64,000 nucleotides of DNA from Prorocentrum cordatum (GCA_963575745.1 CAUYUJ010014334.1:166575-230574); one strand, 5' to 3'; positions 11,161 through 22,917 are shown, counted from the first letter of the stretch. Numbers and translations: made by a program. The notes: generated by a model from the letters alone, not told the origin.

Positions 11161-11489
11161 TGTTCCTAGGCATCGGGACCAAACTGTTGAGCAACAGGTT
11201 TTAGATAAATGAAAGACCCGTCGCAGAGAGCTCGATTGCTCCCTAAAGAGCTCGCCAGGAGCTGCGCTTCACGGGGTGCTGCACAAATTTGCGCGCGGTC
11301 CATGAAAAACCGTGGACAGCTGGCGATGCCCGCGTTGCATGCTGAGCGTTGGGAGGATCGATCGGAGGTGGGAGAAGAAAACGTGGCTCAGGCTCGCCAT
11401 GCAAGCCCCGTCGCGAGGCCGATCATCTCGAATCCGTCCAGGGGGGAAGCGTGCTTGCATCTGGGTAGCCCTCGGATTCGAACCTCCGG
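11161..11489. other. no recognisable feature
   Basis: Unique sequence between the purine block and the last recognisable segment of the repeat-protein relic. Confidence 0.4.
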
Positions 11490-12711
11490 GACATGCCTCA
11501 GTAGTGCAACGTGCCTTCCAGCACACCCAAGGGCTGCGCGGACGAAAGGCACAAGCAAGTCCTCTGCGCAGCAGTGGTACGCGCGAATATACTCGGCTTT
11601 GACCATCTCCCCGTTGGTTGCACAAGTGGGGCAGTAGCGTCATGATGCCCCACCGTGGGGCTGCTCCACTCCGTAGCGCATGACGTCGGCGAAAGGCTCA
11701 TCACAATGCTTCCCGTGAAACTGCTCCACTCCGTAGCGCACGATGTCGGCGAAAGGCTCATCGTGGTGCCCCCAATTGGACGGCTCCACTCTGTAGCGCA
11801 TGATGTCGGCGAAAGGCTCGTCGTAGTGCCTCCTGCGGTACTGCTCCGCTCCGTAGCGCATGACGTCGGCGACGGGCTCGTCGTAGTGCCTCCTGCGGGA
11901 CAACTCCACTCCGTAGCGCATGATATCGACGTAGGGCTCGTCGCAGTGCCCCCCGTGGTACTGTTCCACTCTGAATCGCTTAGTGTCGGCGAAGGGCTCG
12001 TCGACGCACTCCGTACCGCATGATGTCGGCGAAAGGCTCGTCGTAGTGCCTCTCGTGGCACTGCTCCGCTCCAGCGATGTTGGCAACGTCATCCTTGAGC
12101 GTGTCCCCCCGCACCTCGTCCATGAGTTTCGTGCGCGGCTCGTGCCCTGCCTTCAGGTTCTCCTGCTTGGACTTCTCGGACTCCTCCTGCGTGAGCACGA
12201 ACTGCGCGGAAGGAAAGTGCAAGAAGATGCGAACGTTGCCGTCGTCGCAGCAGTGGTACTCAACGATGTACATGGTGTTGGACTGCTCGCCGTTGGCGGC
12301 GCAAGTGAAGTAGTCGCTTCTTTTGACAGTCTGCAAGAAGATGCGCACCTGGCCATCGTCACAGCGGTGGCACTGGAAGTGATTCTCGACTTTGAATTTC
12401 GTTCGGTAAGTTGCGCAACTGAAGTGGTAGTTCTCCATGACGATAGCAACCTGACCCTTCTCGGCGCCGTCGAGCTGCTTGAGCTGCTGCTCGGTGTGCT
12501 CATTGGATTGGTGGCGCCTAAGCAGCAGTTTGTTCTTGTAGTGCTGCTCCCACTTGTGGGAGACCTCCTCAACCGGCCTCAGCATGCAACGCGTCAGCAT
12601 ACCGCACGAGGCGCACCTCCGGAGCTGGCATCCGTGCGAACTGCCATCGCGGTGTGTTCTCTGCCTCTTGGCGAAGAATAGGGGGCATTTCTGAGGAGAC
12701 CGCTGCGCCAC
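11490..12711 (-). pseudogene. decayed gene for a Cys-rich, 20-residue-repeat protein
   Basis: A minus-strand frame starts at Met 12711 and reads well-formed protein to about 12041, including SHKWEQHYKNKLLLRRHQ and TLKDDVANIAGAEQ. Two adjacent segments share a pattern: a Cys-Ala pair, about 13 residues, a Cys/His cluster, then DDGxVRIFL (12430-12330 and 12310-12210). A third, weaker copy (EYIRAYHCCAEDLL) lies at about 11640-11530. Between them is a 20-residue tandem repeat around HYDEPFADVMRYGVEQ. A 20-bp deletion in one repeat unit (12001-12040) shifts the frame, and an in-frame TGA (about 11640) separates the third segment. I do not recognise the family. The plus-strand frame over 11983-12681 is Leu/Val-rich shadow. 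Confidence 0.5.
11661..12060. repeat. 60-bp coding minisatellite
   Basis: Six full 60-bp units, aligned from 11661 to 12000 and flanked by partial units, plus one 40-bp unit at 12001-12040. Each encodes a 20-residue minus-strand unit containing DEPFADxMRYGVEQ. The short unit breaks the triplet phase, so reading continues in a new frame across it. Confidence 0.9.
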
Positions 12712-12736
12712 CGAAGGCTTGAGCGCGCGGCGGCAT

Positions 12737-12737
12737 T

Positions 12738-12768
<31 letters not shown>

Positions 12769-12905
12769 GGAGGAGGAGGAGGAGGAGGAGGAGAAGGAGG
12801 AGGAGGAGGAGGGGGAGGCGGAGGGGCAGAATTAGGAGGAGGAGAAGGAGCACGAGGAGGAGGAGGAGGAGGTGGGGGAGAAAAGGGGTGGAGGAAGAGG
12901 ACGAC
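12737..12905. repeat. (GAT)n / (GGA)n tract
   Basis: Nine or ten GAT triplets followed by GGA triplets, just upstream (minus strand) of the repeat-protein relic. Confidence 0.9.
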
Positions 12906-12999
12906 GACGACATTGCCCTACTTCTGTTGTTTGCATTATTGCGACTGTTGGTGCTGCGGACGAGGCAACATACATGGGCATCTTCGTTAAAGGTACATC

Positions 13000-14950
13000 A
13001 TCGTACACAGACATGCGTGAGACACACAGCGAGGCTACTTGTCAAGAAGCCAGGGGCAAATTACAGCCAAAGTACGAAACGACCATTACAACTAGATGCA
13101 CAAAGCCGTTGCCCCTTTGGGCTCAAACTTTGCGTTACGCATCTCTGTCTTACGAGCACTGTCTAGCACTACGATGCGCAACGCACACACCAACAAACCA
13201 TCACGACAAGTATTTGCACCGTGCCTGCACCATACCTGGCATGGGAACCACATTGCATGCCTCAGGTAAGGGCTCGGAAGGTACTTCAGCAACCAGTTCT
13301 GACAATGCCGGCCCCTGATCGAACCTACTATACAGCTGTACCTTTTCCTCCTTGCGCCGTAACCGCCAGGCCCAAACAGCGACTATGACAATGCTAGCAG
13401 TTTTCATGCTCCTTGGCGCTATTCTACCACGGCAAGCGCCATGCGCGCCTTGGATGGATAATACGTTCGCCGTACGTGTTGACCAGCGGGCCAACGCAGC
13501 GAGGTTAATGTACCTTCCCTCTCTGCCCATTCACATGACGTGCTCTGAGAAATCGGGCGACCAACGTACGAAAGAGAGGAATCTACTCATTGAACAACAG
13601 CACCGACAATCCACAGCAATACGGGGACGGCGGCACCGACGAGTTACCACCTCTACTCAGAACACGGGGCAGAGAGCAAACACGAGAACTAAAACGCATG
13701 GCGACACCCACAAACACGACCCTGACTCAGCACAAATACTACGAGCACAAGTACAGCTCAACAAGCAGGATAAGACCGCCGGAGCCAGAATCGACAAGTA
13801 CATCGTGTACATCTGCACCTAGGCCACGAATACATACCTGTGCCCACTGCCAACGGATGGGCACGCGCCAAGAGGGAGACACACATCGCGATTGCATACC
13901 TACCAGACATCAACAGGCAGTACTTCACCCGACTGCAGCAACGGCGCCAGCAAGCCCTCGATGGATGGATGGAAGTACTACTCCTCACGCACCAGCATCG
14001 AGACACACTTGTCGCAGAGGCCAGCCTGCAAACCATGCAGCAGGAAAGCTGACTACCGACTCGACTAGAAAACATCCGACGACAACGAAGAACCACCGCG
14101 CAATGCCCGACGAGTGCCACTCATACACTTCACCTTGGACAAACTTAACAGCGACTCCGACAACGACATGTTGCGACTCAGGTGCACCCATGTCAACGAA
14201 AATGGCACAGAGAAAAGCCTCTAGGAGATGCTCTACAAGATCGACTGCCGGCAAAGCGACAAGAGATACGCGATCCAGATGGACGAAAACTGCGGCATAC
14301 GTGCCAAGTTCAAAAACAACGACGAGGACTACGACCGCACCACATTCATCAGCACCATGACCGACCCCAACAACAACGTCACCCTGGGCCCAGTGTTGCA
14401 CTCACTTACTATCTACTTAGCAGGTGCACTCCACGCATCATGTGCATCAGCCCTACGCCCACCCTGGGCCACCTGCACCATCGAAAAACATAAGGGGCAC
14501 CTTACCACACCGCCCACACATCAGCAACCAGGATACGAGGAGCTACAGAACCCATCCGACTATGAGTGTTGACTATTAAACCATGGGCTGACACAGCACG
14601 TACCGAACCTGACCACCGCCAGGGCCCATCACCTCCAACACATTGCGAACTGACCGCGCCGACGCCGGCCAACCCCACATGGCCCCGCACACTGTACCAC
14701 CTATTTCCCACGCGCATTCAGATGTTATACCCAAACGCTCACATCACGCACAACACGTGCAACCCCACTGACATTCACCCACAACCATCAATGGAAATAC
14801 CCCATCCCGACGGACCTCACTTCACCTTCCGACCACCTAAACACAAAGTTACGGAAGACGGATTCTGGTTCCTACGTACATCCCAGCCGACCATCTGCAT
14901 TGCGACTTCGCTCACAGACAGCTCGCAGTTTATTGCGATGTAGAGGAAGG
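13000..14950 (+). pseudogene. A/C-rich unrecognised coding block, first part
   Basis: The plus strand is strongly enriched in A and C, unlike its neighbours. Plausible protein runs through three registers in turn: about 13590-13850 (QQYGDGGTDELPPLLRTRGR), 13840-14052 (YLPDINRQYFTRLQQRRQQA) and 14060-14572 (VPLIHFTLDKLNSDSDND, LYKIDCRQSDKRYAIQMDEN and FISTMTDPNNNVTLGPVL). A TAG at about 14223 interrupts the last. A fourth segment (14640-14943) includes LYHLFPTRIQMLYPNAHI. Each change moves the frame by +1. This suggests a decayed gene, or short unseen introns. I know no family that fits. The block is interrupted at 14970 by a dispersed array element and resumes at 15385. Confidence 0.4.
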
Positions 14951-14970
14951 GCACTACCAGCAGCACGTGT

Positions 14971-15353
14971 ACAAATTCGCCGGCCCAACGGGCCAGAGGC
15001 GTGCTAAGATCTCCGGTAACTGGTTAACAATATTTCTAGTTCGCGCGCGCGGAGCGGCCCCTGGGGGCCCCCGGACGAAAAGTACCCCGGCAAGGTCCCG
15101 GGAGAAGCCACCAGAGCACTCCAGGGGAGGGCCATTTTTCGACACCCCTCACGAGGATCGTGGCTTCCGAGGGGGAGCCGCAATCGACTACCCCCCCTCC
15201 CGCCCCAAGAGGCCCCCAAAAGCCCCCCAAGAGGCCCTGGGGGCCCCCAAGACGCCGCCAGGGAGCCCCAAGAGACTCCCAAGAGCTCCCCAAGAGGCCC
15301 CCAAGAGGCCCTAAAGAGGGCTCCAGGGCCAGCGGAATGAGCGAAGCGATTAA
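14971..15353. mobile_element. array element with conserved head and tail, copy 1
   Basis: The first ~110 bases, starting CGCCGGCCCAACGGGCCAGA, are nearly identical to 48457-48565. They are followed by a CCAAGAGGCCCC-type array (15190-15315) and a tail, AGCGGAATGAGCGAAGCGAT, that also closes the copy ending at 50512. It interrupts the A/C-rich coding block, which supports insertion. I could not define a target duplication or terminal inverted repeats. Confidence 0.65.
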
Positions 15354-15384
15354 ATAACGACACAGATGCCCAGGCCACACAAAC

Positions 15385-16625
15385 ATGACGCCACCACAGC
15401 AACGAATATCCTACCTGACCTTCAATAGCAAAAAGCCAAAGCGGGGCAAAGCAAGAACCGACGCCAGCTACGAGTACATGCCGCCCCCACCATCACAAAT
15501 ACCAATGCCTCCATCAGAGCCAGCAACGCCACAACAGGCACACCCCAAGACTCCCACCAACCCATGGGGGAACATGCCCGAATCGATTTGCAACGCAACG
15601 GGCTCCGACGACTGTATAGACAGCGACGACCCATGGGCCAAAATGAACGGAGCTTCGGACACGCACAAGTTTTACCTTACCTCGCTTGAACCAGACAAGC
15701 ACCACGACATGCACTGCCCGAGCGGTTGGACAGCATGCTACCACTACGCCAGCGACAACGACGCCGACGGCCACGACAAGGACAGATGGCACTACGCGGT
15801 CTACTATCATGACCGGACCAACACCTACTCGTACACATTTCCCGGCGATGACTTACTTCTACCTGGATGGAGCAGATACCTGGGCAAATTCAATAACGAG
15901 CTCTACGCACGCCAGGGCGGCACCCAATACCTGCCAAGCCCACCGCTTCGACCAGACCCGCATGCAACGTCACTTTCGACTTACAGACTACCACTTACGA
16001 CGAGAACAGAACAGCTGAAACTAAAAGTCGCCGTCCACGCCGACACCTTCCGACCTTTGCCCAATCCGCCCAAACGTTTAACCCTGCCCCGGTACAGCAA
16101 CAACATGAACGCATTCGCAGCCCACTACCGCACTAACGCTTCATTCCGACCTGGCGTAGTCACAACCAGCCAACACTTCCAAGCTCGACTGACAGGCGGA
16201 CACGCGCCACTTAACCCTAACAAGATCACAGCAATACAAGAAGTTACCATGGCTAAACACATGCCACAGCGGCGACAAGAAAATGAGGTACGACTGGGCA
16301 GTCAACATGCGCGACACAGCCGCACTGCTACAACACATTTGCAACCCAACGGCCGACCCCATTATTATCATACCCACGCCACCGACCGACATCGACAGCA
16401 CAAGCGAATCTGACACAACGACAACAACAAACACGACCGACGGCCGACCAGCATCACCAACAGCACCGCCACCAACCAGGAACACCCCACCACCCAAAAC
16501 AACAAGCACCCAACTTATCTCAACGACCAACTACGACACGCACTCCGACCGCCGCAGCCAAGACCACCGACAGACCAGCAGAGTCGCCCACTATGCAAAC
16601 GACCAGCCCTTCACCACCTGTTAAG
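15385..16625 (+). pseudogene. A/C-rich unrecognised coding block, second part
   Basis: A frame opening at Met 15385 reads convincing protein with Trp, Tyr and acidic residues (DRWHYAVYYHDRTNTYSYTF, DDLLLPGWSRYLGKFNNELY) to about 16260. It then continues better in the next register from 16283 (MRYDWAVNMRDTAALLQHIC), ending in a Thr/Pro/Ser-rich tail and a stop at 16622. Base composition matches the first part at 13.0-14.9 kb, so the two probably belonged together before the array element at 14971-15353 entered. No homology is recognised. The N-terminal 70 residues are Pro-rich and low complexity. Confidence 0.45.
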
Positions 16626-16688
16626 AAAGCACCGCCACGACCCGCCACACACCTGACAAAACCACAATCACCTACACGTCGTTCATTT

Positions 16689-16805
16689 CTAATCGTGCTC
16701 GTTTCTAATTGTGTTTGTTTCTAATTGTTTCTGGCCCCCTAGTGGCCAGGAAGAGGCCCAGGATAGAACAATTAGAAATGGAAGGACCTTGCTCCCGAGA
16801 AATCA
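16689..16805. repeat. dispersed foldback repeat, copy 1
   Basis: TTTCTAATTGTTTC near 16718 pairs with GAACAATTAGAAA near 16768 around a core of GGCCCCCTAGTGGCC. The core and flanks match 38517-38630, so this is a repeat family, here inserted in the A/C-rich block. Confidence 0.7.
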
Positions 16806-17044
16806 AAGGAACTTCCAAGCATGACGAACCATCCGACGGCCACATTCCAGACCACCAGGCACGCAGAACCGCCATCACCACCGCCGACCGAAACACACTC
16901 CACCCGCGGTCAAATAGCCACCCCCACCACCGAAAACCATCCACGTCATCGCTGGCGCCTCGACTGCAGACGCGCCAGCCACACCGCACACGAAGGCCAT
17001 CACAAAATGGCAACCTACTACACGAAACATAATACCAGCGCGCC

Positions 17045-17694
17045 CACTACCACCACCAGTGCACCAGATGCCAACCATCTGCCCGCCGCACGAAGAGATA
17101 ACGGCATAGAGTTGGCTGCAGGAAGTACCATTGCATTCTCTGGCGCCCCAAACCTACGACACGATACAAGCGTACTTCCCAACTCACGTAAACCGTGCCC
17201 CTGCCGCTCACAAGGTCTACGCGAGGCTTGACGGGCAGCACCACGTCATCTACAATCGCAGAGCTATGTTCGTACACAGCAAGGGGGACCCGAGCTTCCA
17301 CACCTACATCGACACGCTCCGCTCGCATCAGACACGTCACGAGCAGTATCTCGCCAGCCTCCAAAACAAGTACCTCCCAGAAATACGGTTCAAGGAACCA
17401 CCGTACAAGCCAATGCCCCGACTGTACAAGGCGCCGCCCAATCCCAAGCCGCAGACCTACGACTATGACAACAACAGTGCAATCAAACCGAGACACAGCT
17501 TACCGCGAGCACACAGGAGGCACACAGCAGAATACCACGAGATCGACCACAAGTACCACCTTCACTCCGATGACCGCGATACATGGACTACTGATCTCCT
17601 CTCTTCCTCACTGTCAGCAGGCAATCCTGCCAGCGACAGAGGATACAGGAGGCATCGCAGATGTCACCCCCACTTAATGACCTGCTTGCGATGA
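17045..17694 (+). pseudogene. A/C-rich unrecognised coding block, third part
   Basis: A frame from about 17131 reads QTYDTIQAYFPTHVNRAP, then HHVIYNRRAMFVHSKGDPSF, then RHEQYLASLQNKYLPEIRF, and becomes low complexity after about 17560. It has the same A/C bias as 13.0-16.6 kb. The repeat at 16689-16805 and a shifted frame separate it from the second part. No domain is recognised and no start can be fixed. Confidence 0.4.
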
Positions 17695-18590
17695 CATCCA
17701 CCTCCACTTGCTCATTTGTTCTGCTTCATGTACGTTGAAATGCCAAGATTCCTGTGGAGGGTGGGAGGGTACTCATTTCGGGTGGACTTGGAGACGACGG
17801 CCACGCACAGCTATTACTGACCCTCCTGCTGTCGCCATCGTCGCTCCACTTGCTCCATCCTCCTCTCCCTATGTATGTTTCAAGTGGCCAGCCGACCATA
17901 CCAAGTTCGCTAGCTTGGATCCCCTCTACCCCCCAGGGGCCGTGCCCTACCGGTTGCTGAGGACAGCTGGAACCCTGGGCACCCCTTGGATGCATAGGGA
18001 ATCAATTATCTTCTTATTCGGTTGCTCACGGCCCCTACTCCCCATCTCTCCCGTTGTTGCTGCTTTCTTATGGTTGTACACACCTTGAAGCGTTGACTTG
18101 CAGCGCCACCCAATTGTGCGTAGACATCCACCTCCAATTGCCTTTTGTTCCGCAGCTGTACCAAGATTCCGACCTGCACAACTATTAAATACTATGCAAT
18201 CCTACCTCACGTTCTCTGTTCGGGGCACCGTGGCAACAGGGAGCGGTTCCACACTCAGGCCAGCCTTCACAGCGCCAGCCTCTGTGACAGCTTCCGCTCG
18301 GCATCAACAGCACATGTACAGCTACATTGTCTCACTCCATTCCTGCCTCGCTCCCCTTTGCAGCCCCCTGGCACACAGGGAATATGTCCATTCATCTCAA
18401 GCCGGCAGTCACGGTGCCAGCCCGGTAGAGAGTAGCAGAATCGTTGTGGAGGGTGGGGGGGTGATCTACTCTGGGTGGCGAGGGGGGACGAGCAAGTCTG
18501 CCCCAACACGGGGCAGCCTGCAGTGCCAGCCTGGCAAATAACACCATCATAAGCTGCTGGCTCCGCGCCTCTCGAGAAGTCATCTCGTCG
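17695..18590. other. no gene recognised; degenerate copies of the 18.9-20.3 kb repeat
   Basis: Short motifs such as AGCCGGCAGTCACGGTGCCA (about 18400) foreshadow the tandem repeat downstream. I see no coding sequence. Confidence 0.4.
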
Positions 18591-18745
18591 GATGAGGAGG
18601 AGGGGGAGGAGGAGGAGGAGGAGGAGGAGGAGGAGGAGGAGGAGGAGGAGAAGGAGGAGGAGGAGGAGGAGGAGGAGGAGGAGGGGGAGGAGGAGGAGGA
18701 GGAGGAGGAGGAGTTGGAGAAAGAGGAGGAGGAGGGGGATGAGGA
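18591..18745. repeat. GGA-rich tract
   Basis: About 150 bases of GGA triplets with single GGGGGA interruptions. Confidence 0.95.
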
Positions 18746-18879
18746 GGAGACGAGGCACAGGGAGCGCCCCCCCAACCCCTTCCCAGGTCTGCCTCCGCAG
18801 CGCCAGCTTCTAGCGACGTCCATACCACACACGTCATCCGTTTCTCCCGCCTCCAGCCTGGCCTCCACTTTGGGGCCCC

Positions 18880-20265
18880 CTGGCGTGCAGGGAGCGGCTC
18901 CGCGTATCTCAAGCCAGCAGTCACAGTGCCAGCCGATAGATGGCATCGGTACTTACTTCAGCTTCCCAGTTGTTGCCTCACGTTCTTCTTTGGAACCCCC
19001 TGACTCACAGGGAGCGGCTCCGCTCGACGGGCCAGCCTACAGAGCCAGCCTAAGAAAGACAGCACCAAGAGCAGCGCATCATATTTCAAGCCAGCAGTCA
19101 CGGTGCCAGCTCGATCGAAAGCATCAGAAACTGCTTCAGCTCTTGCTACTATTGCCTCACTCTTTTTTGGATGAGAAGGGGGGGATTGTCACTCTCCAGG
19201 TGGAGGTGGGGGATGAGCAAGCCTGTCTCCACACAGGCCAGCTTACAGTGCAAGCCCGAAAGACAGGACCAATCTATACTGCACTCCGATCTCTTATCTC
19301 ACGTTTTCTGATACGGGACCCCCTGCAACAGGGAGTGGTTACATTTACCCAGCTCAGCCTTCACAGTGCCGGCCTTAATGGCAACTTCAGCTCAACATCT
19401 GCAGCACTCTCGATACGGCATCATTGCACCACTTGTCCTCCAGCCTCGCCTCTACTTTGGGACCCCCTGACGTACAGGGAGCGGCTGCACTTATTTCAAG
19501 CCAGCAGTCACAGTGCCAACCGATAGACAGCATCAATATTTTCTCCAGCTTGCCACTCGTTGCCTTACGCTCTTTCTTGGGACCCCCCTGACCCACAGGG
19601 AGCGGCTCCACTCACCAGGCCAGCCTACAGAGCCAGCCTAAAAAGACAGCACCACGGGCTGCGCATCATATTTCAAGCCAGCAGTCACGGTGCCAGCTCG
19701 ATCGAAAGCATCAGAAACTGCTTCAGCTCTTTCCACTATTGCCTCACACTCTTTTTTGGATGAGAAGGGGGGGATTGTCACTCTCCAGGTGGAGGTGGGG
19801 GATGAGCAAGCCTGTCTCAACACAGGCCAGCTTACAGTGCAAGCCCGAAAAACAACACTAATATCTATACATATATCTACTGCGCTCCTATCTCTTATCT
19901 CACGTTTTCTGATCCGGGACCCCCTGCAACAGGGAGTGGTTACACTTACCCAGCTCAGCCTTCACAGTGCCGGCCTTAGTGGCAGCTCCAGCTCAGCAGC
20001 TGCAGCACTCTCGATACGGCATCATTGCACCGCTTGTCCTCCAGCTTCGCCTCTACGTTGGGACCCCTTGGCGTACAGGGAGCGGTTCCACTAATTTCAA
20101 GCCAGCAGTTAATTACGGTGCTAGCCAATAGACAGCATCAGTATTTACTTCAACCTGCCACTCTTTGCCTTACGCTCTTTCTTTGGAACCCCCCCTGACT
20201 CACAGGGAGCGGCTCCATTCACCAGGCCAGACTGCAGAGCCAGCCTAAAAAGACACCACTACAGG
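18880..20265. repeat. tandem repeat of about 0.59 kb with shorter sub-repeats
   Basis: The stretch from about 19090 recurs from about 19676 with small differences, and a partial earlier copy begins near 18890. Inside each unit the motifs AGCCAGCAGTCACGGTGCCA and CACAGGGAGCGGCTCC recur. On the minus strand one sub-repeat translates to IGWHCDCWLEI, but stops and frame changes between copies argue against a gene. Confidence 0.75.
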
Positions 20266-20835
20266 AAGCGCATCTTATGCCTATAAAGGTTTTTGCTTGC
20301 ACCTTACCAACCGAGGCGGCTCTACCACTGAAACTTAAAAGGTACACCTTTACTCCATGACCTCGGTGTGATGGTGGGGGGATTGTCATACTAAGGATAA
20401 TGCCGACCTCGAATACCTGACGGGCGCCTACCCGTTGAACAACTCTTACCTCAACCCTTTTTGTCCCAGAATTTTCAACGGCGCCCGCCAGGTACCAGCG
20501 CGCCGAATCGTGTACACATTTCGTTTCTTCACTGCAAGAACGCCACAGGTTTTCACATCAGGCTTGCTTAACATTAGACAGGCGCATGAGGCGGAGAAGG
20601 AGGACCAGTGTAAAACCAAGAGTCATCAACGATGTTGGGGTAAACCCTCCGTCCAAACTCCCTCTTCATAGGCCCCTACAAAAGTTCAGTTCCATTGAGG
20701 GAACTGCCTCGTTGGAAGACAGCCGTTTGGCCGTTTGAGCACCCAGAAGAATGCCAAAACATTGCTCTCGGGACTCCGAAGCCACGGATCAACCTGACAA
20801 TTGCGCCTTGGCGATCCTGACTCCTGTCAGGGAAT
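20266..20835. other. no recognisable feature
   Basis: Unique sequence of mixed composition. No convincing frame or RNA fold was seen. Confidence 0.4.
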
Positions 20836-21425
20836 GGAGGAAGATAAGGGGGAGGAAGAGGAGGAGTAGGAGGAGGAGGCGGATGAGGAGGAGGAACAGG
20901 AGGAGGGGAGGTGGAGGAGGAGAAGGAGGAAGATGAGGAAGAGGAGAAGGAGGAGGAAGAAGAGGAGGAGGAGGGGAGGGGATGGGGGAGGAGGAAGGGA
21001 GGGGGAGGACGAGGAGGAGGACGAGGAGGAGGAGGAGGAGGGAGAGTACAGGAGAGAGAGGACGAGAGGAGAGGCCCCGCGCACTGTCTCGGCTAAGGCG
21101 TGCACACGCGAGGCGAGCCCTTGCCGCAGAGGCCGGAGGGGCCCGCCGCCTGGCGACGGCGCCCGACCTGAGCACCTGCGCGACGGAGGGGTGGCAGAGG
21201 AGGGCAGGGAGGACTCCATCTCCTCCTCCTCCTCCTGCTCCTCCTCCTCCTTCTCCTCCTCCTCCTCCTCCTCGTCCTTCTCCTCCTCCTCGTCCGCCTC
21301 CTCCTCCTCCTCCTTCTCCTGCTCCTCATCCTCCTCCTCGTCCTCCTCCTCCTCCTCTTCCGCCTCCGCCTCCTCCTCCTCGTCGTCCTCCTCCTCCTCC
21401 TCCTCCTCGTCCGCCTCCTCACCGC
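20836..21425. repeat. GGA block and CCT block facing each other
   Basis: GGA triplets at 20836-21060 and CCT triplets at 21215-21425 are reverse complements around a GC-rich spacer of about 150 bases, so they could fold into a long imperfect hairpin. Confidence 0.85.
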
Positions 21426-22085
21426 CTGCGGCAGAAAACGTCTGGATCCCCTTCCCTTGGGATTTCTTCGGGTGGGGGGTGGGAAGGGGGGGAGGAGGCG
21501 ACCATGAGTTAGAGAGGCGGGGATGGGAAAGAGAGGCGGGGATGGGGAGGAAAGGGGGTGAGACATGAAGAGGATACATACAATGCGGAGGAGGAGGGGG
21601 CGGAGGAGGAGGAGGGGAAGGGGGCGGAGAGGGAGGAGAAGTTGCGTCGAGGAGGATGGAGGCTGGGACGGGGAGAAAGCGGAGGCGGAGAAAGGGTGGG
21701 GGCGACGGCAGGGCTAGATCGTTGCCCAAGCCGTCACAGCAGACACCAAATGACCCTCACTGCGACGTGAGACGGAACACCGCCAGATCCAGGAACAGCT
21801 TCCCCGGCCTGGGTCAACGTCAAAGTCCCTCCTGAACCCAAGCAGAGCAGTCTCTACTTCAACGTCTCGAGCATGATGGGAACCACAGCCGCGCACGCGA
21901 TGCCGCGTAGCTGTGAGGGGAGGGGAAGCGAGGAGGCAGAGCGAGAGGCGGGAGGCGGATGGAGGCGGAGGAGGAAGGACGAGGGAGAACAGGGGCTTCA
22001 ACCCCCTGAACCGCCGCCAGTGGCACACGAGGCCCAATTACATAAGACAAGTTACACCTGAAAAACAACCCAATCAGTGGATGAT
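21426..22085. other. G-rich stretch with a short GGA tract, no gene recognised
   Basis: G-rich runs at 21470-21560 and GGA triplets at 21585-21700. The remainder is unique and uninformative. Confidence 0.4.
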
Positions 22086-22089
22086 TTGT

Positions 22090-22345
22090 CAATTAGTCAT
22101 ATGGATCTTGAGATCGATTGTGAGATCGATCATGAGATCGATAATGGAATCGATAGAGGACGATTGTAAGGTCGATCGTGAGACCGAAAGTGACATCGAC
22201 CCAATAAGATCGATAGGGAGATCGATCGCGAGATCGCTCGTGCGAACTCTAGTGAGATCGCTTGCGAGGCGATTGTGAGATCGATTGTGAGATCGATGGT
22301 GATATCGATAGAGAGGTGGGAAATGAGATAGATGCTGAGACCGAT
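22090..22345. repeat. GATCGAT-based degenerate tandem repeat
   Basis: About twenty imperfect units of roughly 12 bases built on GTGAGATCGAT. It is followed at 22370-22455 by a second short repeat built on GGGAACC. Confidence 0.85.
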
Positions 22346-22532
22346 CGATAAGAAAATCGACCAAAAATCCGGGAACCTGGGAACCTCGCCGCCCACCGAA
22401 ATCGGCCCGGGAACCGGGAGCCCGGGAACCCGGAACCGGGAACCCGGGAACCCAGCGTGCGACCAAAATCGGCGGGAAACTTTCGCCAAATCCTTCAACC
22501 TCCGCTGGGACCCCTTCAGTGCAAGCACTGCT

Positions 22533-22694
22533 TGGGGAATGTCTCGGAGGTCCACGCGGATTTCTTAGATCGGCGCTGGAAGCCCCATCCCTGGCGCGCG
22601 GAACGCGCAAGGGGCGGCGCAAGAGGCGCCGCCAGGGGGGCCCAGCGCTGATCCAAGAAACCCGCGAGGATCTCCGAGAAATCACGCGCATTCC
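22533..22694. mobile_element. foldback element, GATCGGCGCTGG family (relic)
   Basis: The left arm (TCGGAGGTCCACGCGG then GATCGGCGCTGG) pairs with an imperfect right arm ending near 22694. The core GGCGGCGCAAGAGGCGCCGCC is itself palindromic. The arms match the element at 60195-60392. The outer ends are worn and no target duplication is visible. Confidence 0.6.
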
Positions 22695-22917
22695 ACGCGT
22701 TCCTCTTCGAAGGAAGGGGAGGGAGGGGGGGCGGGGGAGCGGCCGTCATCCGGGCGCGCCAACCAGCCAGCGTTTGCTTTCAAGGGCGAGGGCATCGGAT
22801 CAGGGACCACCTGTAGGCCAGCAAAAAACCCGATCGTGGATCGGCCGTGAACGCCACTGCCACCTCCTCGTCAGATGAGGCAGCCCCCCCAGGGCCTGAA
22901 GCCTCCTGGGCGCCCTC

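Noticed and set aside
11661-12040. Possible CRISPR-like array of regular 60-bp units
   Set aside because: Units are contiguous and vary throughout, with no repeat-spacer alternation, and the context is eukaryotic.
11983-12681. Plus-strand Leu/Val-rich frame of 232 codons
   Set aside because: It is the antisense shadow of a better minus-strand frame with balanced composition and repeated Cys motifs.
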